Origin: UBA5359 sp028699365 [NCBI: bacterium]
Lineage (GTDB): Bacteria; UBP13; UBA5359
Direction of reading: 5' to 3'
DNA length: 6,466 nt
NCBI GenBank assembly: GCA_028699365.1
Contig: JAQVUQ010000165.1
Span: forward strand, 1 to 6,466
Below the pieces are notes generated by a model. It was not told the origin of the DNA, ran no database searches, and saw only the letters and a program-made list of their open reading frames with translations. The translations under genes and the position numbers were made by a program. Shown here one piece after another: positions 1 to 5,075 of this stretch. Within the stretch, counting starts at the first letter, position 1, and the number at the start of each line of letters is the position of its first letter.

Positions 1-1211
1 CTCGATATGCGAAGGGGCATACCGTTACCGCTGCTACTATTGAGGCCCCTACAGAAGATGATAAAGCCCGGCTATATGCAGGAAATTTCGAACAATTATT
101 GAACGGCTACTACAAGTTTGATCTGTATGCAACTGCGACAGCATCTGAAGGCCAGTATAAAATACGTTTCTATGATCATACTAATGCTAAGTTGTGGCAA
201 ACAATGAGGGCGTTACCATATGATTTGACCGTATATGTAAAGGATATTGTTGTTGTTACGATTTCCTTTCTTGATAGTGCAACCCCAGGACTTGCAATAA
301 AAATCCCTCAATACCCGAATAATATTACTATTTCATCTCCAGAATGGTGGAATGGCGTGAGAAATAACTCTAGCGCTTATGTCAAGAATACAGGGACCAA
401 GCAGATTAAGGTCAAATTATGTGGTCCCGCAAACTACAGTTGTAATGTAAGTGCGACAGGGGGGTGGGGCGGCATAAACAATAAGAGCATTACGTTTGAT
501 AGTCAAGGTGTTTATACAAGCGATAGTTTTACTATTAGCAGCATCGTGCCTACTGTAGTGTGTACAAACAATGTCGGATGGCAGTGGAAGGTGACGAAGG
601 ATGGTTCCACTCGTAATATTAACCAAACATCGCATAAGATTTATATTGTGTACGCTGATAATTCTAACTGCACCACTAGATATGAACAGCTGTATGAATT
701 CGGTTGTGGTTGGGCGAATAATATGAGTCAAGAAAGCCAAGTGTACGATGCCATATGGGGAAATATGGCATCCCTTAACGCTACAAGTAGCTTCTATTAC
801 AATCCTGATAAGACAATTCCTGATAATGAGGGCTTTGAAACACGTGATGTATTGATTAAGAAAAACGCTAGATGTGGAGGCTGGATGGAATTCTTTACTG
901 CTCTATTAGGCGTCCAGGGAATTACTGTTAATAAGGTAGCTGTGATACCTGCGACCCCACCCTACATTGCTCTGGGAGTATATGAAACAATAAAAGGTCA
1001 AGGTGATGTAGTGCCGGATCAAAATAGGTTTGCTAACCACGCTATGAGTAGATATAATAATGAATATTACGATCCTTCGTATGGTACAGGACCATACGAT
1101 CATATGCTAGAATGGGAAAATGCATCTATTGAAGAATACAAGCGGAATGATGGGGGTTGGGTGCCCGATACGAAAAACATATCGGAGGTGCTATATGCGA
1201 TCGTTCAGTAA
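1..1211 (+). CDS. Transglutaminase-like cysteine-protease-fold protein, 5' end outside the window
   Basis: The frame is open from the first complete codon at base 3 to TAA at 1209-1211, so the gene starts upstream of the window; the TTG at 99 is only an internal codon. Numbering residues from that TTG, the C-terminal third carries a transglutaminase-type triad: Cys259 in ARCGGWMEFF followed by a short hydrophobic helix ending LLGVQGI, His314 in NHAMSRYNNEYY, and Asp325 in YYDPSYG. The spacing and the NHA...YYDPSYG pattern match the transglutaminase-core superfamily, which includes amidases and peptidases as well as crosslinking enzymes. The roughly 230 residues before the triad are rich in beta-prone Asn, Ser, Thr, Val and Tyr and resemble tandem beta-sandwich modules, typical of surface or exported proteins; I do not recognise a named domain there. 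The downstream gene overlaps by 17 bp and encodes an exported protein, which supports a joint extracytoplasmic role. The DNA is AT-rich compared with the right half. Substrate and reaction are unknown. Confidence 0.8.
   Translation, partial: RYAKGHTVTAATIEAPTEDDKARLYAGNFEQLLNGYYKFDLYATATASEGQYKIRFYDHTNAKLWQTMRALPYDLTVYVKDIVVVTISFLDSATPGLAIKIPQYPNNITISSPEWWNGVRNNSSAYVKNTGTKQIKVKLCGPANYSCNVSATGGWGGINNKSITFDSQGVYTSDSFTISSIVPTVVCTNNVGWQWKVTKDGSTRNINQTSHKIYIVYADNSNCTTRYEQLYEFGCGWANNMSQESQVYDAIWGNMASLNATSSFYYNPDKTIPDNEGFETRDVLIKKNARCGGWMEFFTALLGVQGITVNKVAVIPATPPYIALGVYETIKGQGDVVPDQNRFANHAMSRYNNEYYDPSYGTGPYDHMLEWENASIEEYKRNDGGWVPDTKNISEVLYAIVQ
1184..1188 (+). promoter_or_regulatory. Ribosome binding site deciding the start of the propeller gene
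   Basis: GGAGG lies 6 nt before ATG 1195, inside the 3' end of the transglutaminase-like gene. No comparable site precedes the earlier in-frame ATG at 1120. It therefore fixes the start at 1195 and implies translational coupling of the two genes. Confidence 0.8.
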
Positions 1212-2511
1212 TAGGGCGAAGATGATATTTCCATGCACAAGCTTTTTGCTGGTATGCATAGCACTTACTACTCTATTAATAGCAGGAGAGCGCAAAGGTT
1301 ACGCAATACAAGCATTTTCTGAGCAGGTTACTAGGATAGTTAAGACCTCGATCACATCTAATTCAGCACGCCATCCGGTAATGGTGAAATTTCATGACCA
1401 ACTATACCTATTCTGGACAGAGGGCTATCCCACAGCCTTGAGAGATAAAAGTTTGTTGCCTGCATTCATGACTTTGACCGGTAGGGATGATTACTGTTGG
1501 CTATGGCACTGGGCACCTTTTAGTGGTAATGAAATAGCCCCGATCAATGCTAAAGGGAAGATAGGCTTACCACTTCTTAGAGCAGGTTCACTATGGCAAA
1601 GACCTGCTATTTGCGCTGATGGTCAGGGTCTGTTATCTATTTATCCTCGCCGTTTTTATGAAGTTCCGCAGACTGATGCTGCGAAAGGACGTCTTCCTGT
1701 TGCAACAACAGAGTTACCATCTGGAGCGGTATACCTATTTCAGCCACCGTTGACGGTGTTACCACACTCTCTTCCCAATACAAAATACCTAGGAGAAAAA
1801 CCGGCGCCAGATTCGCTTACAGGTCAATGGTTCACCTATTACGTGCTTGGACCGCCAAGAGATTTCAAACGGCTTGATCTATGCAGAGATGAAAAGACAA
1901 AAACGTTCTTTCTCGCCGGTGAGAATCATATATCAGGTAACATATGGGTGTCATACAGTAGTGATGGTGTGACTTGGCAGGAGCCGATAGTATTGGCTCA
2001 AGGCCCTGCTTTTCCAGCAGTAGGAGCCTGTGAAGATAAGGTGATCTTGACATATACGGAAGGTGCTTCAAGTCTTTATCAAAACCAATGGTATGATGAT
2101 GATCCACCTGGCTCTCGTCCTGATTATTATTACTGGCCTGCTACAGGCACTCTAAAATACCGTCTAAGCGGTGACGGAGGAAAAGCATGGTCAGAACCTA
2201 AGACTCTTGTTAAGACGAAAAATATTATCTCCAGTCGTATCTTCTATGGTACGGATGGAGTAATCCGGGTCGTATATGTGGAATCGCTCGGGTATGAAGC
2301 GACTAGGTTATGCCTTGTTTCTTCCAGCGATGGAGGCAAAACCTGGACGGAAGCGGAACCAATTACGGATGGTAAGAGCGTTGACCGTGATCCATGTATA
2401 ACCGTCTGGAAGAATAAAGTATATGTGGCTTTCTCCCGTTATAAGGGCATTAATGCTCCCAGCAGTATATGGTACTGGCAAAAGGATATAAGTTCATCTG
2501 AACAGCGGTAA
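1195..2511 (+). CDS. Exported sialidase-like beta-propeller protein with BNR/Asp-box repeats
   Basis: A 438-residue protein. Start ATG 1195 is chosen over the longer in-frame ATG 1120 because GGAGG sits 6 nt upstream and the protein then begins with a signal-like segment: basic residues at 2-9, a hydrophobic core at about 11-30, then a polar turn. No lipobox is visible. Three Asp-box (BNR) motifs of the form S-x-D-G-x-T/A-W are clear: SSDGVTW at 255-261, SGDGGKAW at 325-332 and SSDGGKTW at 377-384. These mark blade turns in sialidase-fold six-bladed propellers. The catalytic arginine triad, Tyr/Glu pair and FRIP motif of true sialidases are not evident, so glycosidase activity should not be assumed; a carbohydrate- or protein-binding propeller is equally possible. 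The start overlaps the preceding transglutaminase-like gene by 17 bp, so they are probably co-translated and act together outside the cytoplasm. The gene is AT-rich like its neighbour. Confidence 0.8.
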   Translation: MRSFSNRAKMIFPCTSFLLVCIALTTLLIAGERKGYAIQAFSEQVTRIVKTSITSNSARHPVMVKFHDQLYLFWTEGYPTALRDKSLLPAFMTLTGRDDYCWLWHWAPFSGNEIAPINAKGKIGLPLLRAGSLWQRPAICADGQGLLSIYPRRFYEVPQTDAAKGRLPVATTELPSGAVYLFQPPLTVLPHSLPNTKYLGEKPAPDSLTGQWFTYYVLGPPRDFKRLDLCRDEKTKTFFLAGENHISGNIWVSYSSDGVTWQEPIVLAQGPAFPAVGACEDKVILTYTEGASSLYQNQWYDDDPPGSRPDYYYWPATGTLKYRLSGDGGKAWSEPKTLVKTKNIISSRIFYGTDGVIRVVYVESLGYEATRLCLVSSSDGGKTWTEAEPITDGKSVDRDPCITVWKNKVYVAFSRYKGINAPSSIWYWQKDISSSEQR

Positions 2512-2620
2512 GCAAGTTGTTGGGGAAACAGAGTATAGGGGGCAGCAGGGTATTGGGCTGGAATTCCGTTAGGGACTTCAGGGTCACTTATCAAAGGCTG
2601 ATTATAGGCATGAGCACCCC

Positions 2621-2674
2621 GGCCACAGGTCTAGGGGCCAGGTCTACATTCTTGACAGAAGGCGCTTGACAGAA
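2621..2674. repeat. Two adjacent pairs of short direct repeats
   Basis: The first pair is ggccacaggtcta (2621-2633) and ggccaggtcta (2636-2646), differing by one CA dinucleotide. The second pair is cttgacagaa at 2651-2660 and 2665-2674, offset by 14 bp. Each second copy contains or adjoins a TTGACA hexamer, but no matching -10 box follows at 16-18 bp, so promoters are not called. Confidence 0.5.
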
Positions 2675-2711
2675 CAGCAAAACAATGACCGTAACTCTGT
2701 ATTTACCGATG

Positions 2712-2748
2712 AATATGAGGCATATCAACGGAGCATATGCCTCATATT
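2712..2748. repeat. Perfect 14-bp inverted repeat (stem-loop)
   Basis: aatatgaggcatat at 2712-2725 is the exact reverse complement of atatgcctcatatt at 2735-2748, with the 9-nt loop caacggagc. G2711-T2749 could add a wobble pair. The stem is AT-rich and is followed only by TTC, not a T-run, so it is a poor intrinsic terminator even though it lies about 200 bp after the propeller gene. It could be a transcript 3'-end structure, a protein-binding palindrome or a relic of a mobile element. Confidence 0.75.
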
Positions 2749-2997
2749 TCAATACCAAGCAATGTATCCAGGCTCATTGGTGATGTAAGTATATCGATTG
2801 TAGTCGGTAGGGAGCAAAAAAGCCATCCTGCTAATTTTGTAGAGCGCATATACCGGCAAGAGCCGTACCTGCAGGCATGCCGAGACGAAGAGAGCAAGAG
2901 CATAGGGGAAAGGCTATTAATGTGCAGATAACAGGTAGCTGTCCTTATTTTTCCGAAGACGAAGAGCCTTCTTCCACGGAAGATGGGTATTGGTATT

Positions 2998-3021
2998 GGG
3001 GTCAACTCTTTACACTTGACA
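2998..3021. repeat. Left 24-bp terminal inverted repeat
   Basis: It is the exact reverse complement of 4000-4023. It begins GGGGTCAACT and ends ACTTGACA. It contains an internal short palindrome, GTCAA at 3001-3005 and TTGAC at 3016-3020, separated by 10 nt, so a single-stranded end could fold into a small hairpin just 3' of a run of three G. Confidence 0.9.
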
Positions 3022-3044
3022 AAGAGCTTGTTGGCTGGTACCCT
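3016..3044 (+). promoter_or_regulatory. Possible transposase promoter with -35 box in the inverted repeat
   Basis: TTGACA (3016-3021) forms the inner edge of the left inverted repeat. It is followed by 17 nt and then TACCCT (3039-3044), which keeps only the T, A and final T of the -10 consensus. Transcription would start at or very near the ATG at 3054, giving an almost leaderless message. This is consistent with the lack of a good ribosome binding site, but it is weak evidence. Confidence 0.3.
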
Positions 3045-3053
3045 ATGCGAGTT

Positions 3054-4019
3054 ATGGCAAGGCCGATAAGAGTTGAATACCCCAATGCAGTCTACCATGT
3101 AACAGCCAGAGGCAATGAGAAGAAAGCCATCTATCGAGATGACAGCGACAGGGAAAGATTTCTGGCCGTGCTTGGTGAAGCAGTTGAACGCTTTGGAGTG
3201 ATAGTGCATGCCTACTGTCTGATGCCTAATCACTACCACCTGCTTTTGCAAACACCGCGTGCCAATCTTAGTATAGCGGCAGGATGGCTGCAGACAACAT
3301 ACAGCATACGCTTCAACAGACGTCACAGGCGTAGCGGGCATCTGTTTCAGGGGCGGTATAAGGCGCATCTGGTAGAAGCAGACAGTTATGCCGAAGAATT
3401 GATCAAATATATCCATCTGAACCCGGTCAGGCCCAGAGATAAGAATAAACCTATACCAGCAGGACGAAAAAGAGAGCTTGTGGATTATCAGTGGAGCAGC
3501 CATCGTGCCTATGCCGGTTATACCGGGAGCACATGTCCATTATGGTTGAGTCTGGATTGGCTCAGTTACTATGGGTCAACAAAGGAGACAGCTCAAAGAG
3601 AATATCACCGGCAGATAGATCGGATGTTCGGACAGGTGATTGCTTCCCCATGGGAAGATCTCCAACAGAGCTTGGTCCTTGGAGGGAAACCGCTCCTTGA
3701 AAAGGTGCAAGAGATATTGTCCGGGGCTAAAGGACAAGAAGAGATGCGTTGGCGGCAGAGAGCAGATGCCGAGCATGTCTCAGGCGCTATAGCTTCTATG
3801 TTAAAGAAGCAGACTGATCGTAAGATATCCATGTGGATGCGGGTAAGACTTGGTGGAGAGCGTATGACGGAAGTAGCGGCAGAATACGGCTATAAAGACG
3901 GGAGTGGAGTGCATCAGGTTATTAAGCGATTGGAACAGGAGGCCGAAAAAGACCGGACACTGTCAGTATACTTACAGTCTCTGATTGAAGAAGTGAAGAT
4001 GTCAAGTGTAAAGAGTTGA
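3054..4019 (+). CDS. IS200-like / REP-associated tyrosine transposase (Y1, HUH family) with C-terminal HTH
   Basis: A 321-residue protein. ATG 3054 gives the usual family start, MARPIRVEYPNAVYHVTARGN; ATG 3045 in the same frame is an alternative, and neither has a clear ribosome binding site. The HUH metal site is His60-Tyr61-His62 in MPNHYHLLL. The likely nucleophile is Tyr119 in LIKYIHLNPVRP, the position used by REP-associated (RAYT) transposases. Y1 enzymes cut and rejoin single-stranded DNA through a 5'-phosphotyrosine intermediate at hairpin-bearing ends. Residues about 254-298 (RVRLGGERMTEVAAEYGYKDGSGVHQVIKRLE) resemble the DnaA C-terminal helix-turn-helix seen in longer members of this family, so the protein may add double-strand DNA binding. 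The frame is intact. The stop codon TGA at 4017-4019 lies inside the right inverted repeat, so gene and end are inseparable. The frame also runs open upstream to 2877, but that stretch crosses the left inverted repeat and lacks family similarity. Confidence 0.88.
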   Translation: MARPIRVEYPNAVYHVTARGNEKKAIYRDDSDRERFLAVLGEAVERFGVIVHAYCLMPNHYHLLLQTPRANLSIAAGWLQTTYSIRFNRRHRRSGHLFQGRYKAHLVEADSYAEELIKYIHLNPVRPRDKNKPIPAGRKRELVDYQWSSHRAYAGYTGSTCPLWLSLDWLSYYGSTKETAQREYHRQIDRMFGQVIASPWEDLQQSLVLGGKPLLEKVQEILSGAKGQEEMRWRQRADAEHVSGAIASMLKKQTDRKISMWMRVRLGGERMTEVAAEYGYKDGSGVHQVIKRLEQEAEKDRTLSVYLQSLIEEVKMSSVKS

Positions 4020-4023
4020 CCCC
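4000..4023. repeat. Right 24-bp terminal inverted repeat
   Basis: It is the exact reverse complement of 2998-3021, reading TGTCAAGTGT... to ...GTTGACCCC. It contains the last codons and the stop codon of the transposase. It ends where the truncated receiver gene region begins. Confidence 0.9.
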
Positions 4024-4060
4024 TGAGTGCGTGCGACCCCCGAGTGCGTGCGAGTGCGTG
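4018..4060. repeat. 17-bp tandem duplication crossing the right end of the element
   Basis: gacccctgagtgcgtgc at 4018-4034 is followed directly by gacccccgagtgcgtgc at 4035-4051 (one T/C difference). A third partial unit, gagtgcgtg, occurs at 4052-4060. The unit joins the outermost six bases of the inverted repeat to eleven bases of flank, so the duplication arose after, or during, formation of this junction. Confidence 0.85.
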
Positions 4061-4347
4061 AAAGAGGCTATAAGATATATGTAGCGGCCTGCCCCTCAGA
4101 GGCGGAGATGCTGTTCGAAAAGCACTCCGGCGAGATAGACCTGCTTCTCACTGATATGATAATGCCCGAATACGATGGGCGCACTTTGTACAACAGGCTG
4201 TCGGAGCGTGTCTCCGGACTCAAGGTACTCTTTATGTCCGGCTATGTGGCGACGATTCCGGGCGGAACCGGATATAACTTTATCCAGAAGCCTTTCATGC
4301 CGGATGAACTCTCCCGCAAGGTAAGCTCCGTTCTGGATGATCACTGA
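4027..4347 (+). pseudogene. 3' remnant of a response-regulator receiver (REC) domain gene
   Basis: The frame 4027-4347 encodes 106 residues, of which about 13-106 match the later part of a CheY-like receiver. The phospho-acceptor is Asp43 in DLLLTDMIMP, the conserved Ser is Ser71 in VLFMSGY, and the conserved Lys is Lys88 in FIQKPF; all lie on the expected beta-strands. The first strand with the acidic pair (the DD of VDDE) is missing. The frame is closed upstream by TGA 4024-4026, no ribosome binding site exists, and the first dozen codons are the GTGCGT tandem repeat. The gene is therefore 5'-truncated at the element junction and cannot make a working receiver. The sequence style (GEIDLLLTDMIMPEYDGRTL...GLKVLFMSGY...QKPF) is that of receivers at the C-terminus of hybrid sensor histidine kinases, so a whole kinase may have been lost or moved. 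The base composition belongs to the right half of the window. Confidence 0.8.
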
Positions 4348-4426
4348 CAGTTCCGCTTCTTGAAGAACCGTGGAAACTTTTCTTCTCGCTTGCGCGTAAA
4401 AGGGGTGAATGCCAATTCGCAGCAAT

Positions 4427-4431
4427 GGAGG
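4427..4431 (+). promoter_or_regulatory. Ribosome binding site of the small exported protein
   Basis: GGAGG lies 8 nt before ATG 4440. It overlaps the alternative in-frame ATG at 4425, which it therefore rules out as the start. Confidence 0.75.
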
Positions 4432-4439
4432 TAGCAAGT

Positions 4440-4919
4440 ATGAGAAGGTTGTTTGCGGTTGTTGTTACGGTATGTATGGCGGTATCGGTAGCTGCCGGTA
4501 TAGCCGCCGCTTCGCAGCAGGGTGTGACCAACACCCGGAATATCGGGGCCGCTGCCGGTATTGCCGGTCTGCTGAGCGGAGACAAGAAACTGGCGGCTGG
4601 TGGTATGGCGGTGGCTCTTCTGGCCCAGAACCGGCTGGAGAAGGGGTATTACAGGCATAATGACGGGCATGCCCCCAAGATGCATGGCAGGAATTCGTGC
4701 CTTTCCCAGCGGCAGTTTCAGGCGGAACTGAAGAGGGCTAAGCGCCTGGGCCAGGCTGACGGTGTAAAGCGCTGGAAGTACGGGAGGCGTAACGGCTTAC
4801 ACGGCTATATACCCTCACGAGCTTTCTGTAACGATTGCCGGGCCTCCTTGCGCCAGGCTTACGAGCGCGCTTTCAATTCGGCCCGGAACAGTTACCATCC
4901 CGTTCGCCGGCACCGTTGA
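4440..4919 (+). CDS. Small exported protein of unknown function with Cys-x2-Cys motif
   Basis: A 159-residue protein that I do not recognise. ATG 4440 is preferred over ATG 4425 because GGAGG at 4427-4431 precedes it at 8 nt, and it gives a good signal peptide: MRR, a hydrophobic core from about 4 to 20, then a likely cut after the AAA near residue 24. Residues 35-62 form a glycine/alanine-rich hydrophobic stretch (IGAAAGIAGLLSG...LAAGGMAVALLAQ) reminiscent of glycine-zipper segments of envelope proteins. The rest is strongly basic and polar, with Cys87, Cys130 and Cys133, the last two as CNDC; these could form disulfides or bind a metal after export. The gene stands alone between the receiver remnant and the next promoter. 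Base composition is GC-rich like the downstream genes. Export is well supported; function is open. Confidence 0.75.
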   Translation: MRRLFAVVVTVCMAVSVAAGIAAASQQGVTNTRNIGAAAGIAGLLSGDKKLAAGGMAVALLAQNRLEKGYYRHNDGHAPKMHGRNSCLSQRQFQAELKRAKRLGQADGVKRWKYGRRNGLHGYIPSRAFCNDCRASLRQAYERAFNSARNSYHPVRRHR

Positions 4920-4956
4920 TCGTATAACTTAATAGCGAGCAGCAGCAGAGTAGAAA

Positions 4957-4984
4957 CGGGCGTACCGCTATGGCGGTGCGCCCG
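4957..4984 (+). terminator. GC-rich stem-loop after the small exported protein gene
   Basis: cgggcgtaccgc at 4957-4968 pairs with gcggtgcgcccg at 4973-4984 over 12 bp with a single T-G wobble and a TATG loop. It lies 37 bp after the stop codon, where a terminator is expected, but no T-run follows (cggcatgtaccc). It could be a transcript-end or RNA-stabilising hairpin or a weak terminator. Confidence 0.45.
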
Positions 4985-5016
4985 CGGCATGTACCCGTGT
5001 TGAAGCAGGCAATCAC

Positions 5017-5045
5017 TTGACATTATCAATATATTGCAATATTAT
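5017..5045 (+). promoter_or_regulatory. Sigma70-type promoter of the Fe-S / persulfide dioxygenase unit
   Basis: TTGACA (5017-5022), a 17-nt spacer, then TATTAT (5040-5045, five of six to TATAAT). Predicted transcription start is near 5052, leaving a leader of about 24 nt with GGAGG before the GTG start. A second TATAAT at 5051-5056 lacks a -35 at the right distance. The -35 box matches consensus exactly, so the promoter should be strong unless repressed; see the overlapping palindromes. Confidence 0.75.
5027..5042. promoter_or_regulatory. Overlapping palindromes in the promoter spacer, candidate operator
   Basis: caatatattg (5027-5036) and atattgcaatat (5031-5042) are each perfect palindromes and overlap. 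The hexamer CAATAT is repeated exactly 10 bp apart (5027-5032 and 5037-5042), one helical turn. The site fills the spacer and reaches into the -10 box, the classic position for a repressor that blocks polymerase. The regulator is not in the window. An ArsR/SmtB-family sulfide or redox sensor would fit the downstream genes, but that is inference only. Confidence 0.45.
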
Positions 5046-5064
5046 GATTCTATAATATATGGAT

Positions 5065-5069
5065 GGAGG
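5065..5069 (+). promoter_or_regulatory. Ribosome binding site selecting a GTG start
   Basis: GGAGG lies 6 nt before GTG 5076. It excludes upstream in-frame candidates such as TTG 5034, which lie before the predicted transcription start, and is better placed than ATG 5088. Confidence 0.75.
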
Positions 5070-5075
5070 TTAATT

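Larger units (their letters stand above)
2512..2997. other. Gene-free stretch with short repeats and a stem-loop
   Basis: No reading frame here has a ribosome binding site or a recognisable protein. It holds two pairs of short direct repeats: ggccacaggtcta at 2621-2633 with a copy lacking CA at 2636-2646, and cttgacagaa at 2651-2660 and 2665-2674. It also holds the perfect inverted repeat at 2712-2748. The last bases before the mobile element are a small ggtatt duplication. I see no remnant of the kinase or receiver gene whose 3' end lies on the other side of the element. Confidence 0.6.
2998..4023 (+). mobile_element. Single-gene Y1 (HUH) transposase element with 24-bp inverted ends
   Basis: The element is bounded by perfect 24-bp inverted repeats (2998-3021 and 4000-4023) starting GGGGTCAACT, and contains one gene, the RAYT-like transposase. 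No target-site duplication is seen: the flanks are ...ggtatt on the left and tgagtgcgtg on the right, which is expected for single-strand Y1 transposition. The right end abuts a 5'-truncated receiver-domain gene and marks a change from AT-rich to GC-richer DNA. The boundaries are inferred from the inverted repeats alone. Confidence 0.75.

Noticed and set aside
1120-1194. 25-codon N-terminal extension of the propeller gene from ATG 1120
   Set aside because: No ribosome binding site, complete overlap with the transglutaminase-like frame, and it would bury the signal peptide; ATG 1195 has GGAGG at 6 nt.
2737-2931. 64-codon + strand frame
   Set aside because: It starts inside the 2712-2748 stem-loop, has no ribosome binding site and encodes nothing recognisable.
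2877-3053. Upstream extension of the transposase frame
   Set aside because: It runs across the element's left inverted repeat and lacks family similarity; members of the family begin at MARP..EYP.
2742-3503. 253-codon - strand frame opposite the transposase
   Set aside because: Antisense shadow of the transposase gene; its protein has no recognisable motif, while the + strand has HUH, Tyr and HTH motifs.
2991-4033. Target-site duplication around the mobile element
   Set aside because: The bases directly outside the two inverted repeats (ggtatt and tgagtg) do not match; the nearby short repeats are local to each side.
4025-4060. CRISPR-like repetition of gagtgcgtg
   Set aside because: Units are contiguous or nearly so, only 9-17 bp long and three in number, with no spacers; it is a local tandem duplication.
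5034-5075. Earlier TTG start for the Fe-S membrane protein
   Set aside because: It lies within the promoter, before the predicted transcription start; GTG 5076 has a well-placed GGAGG.
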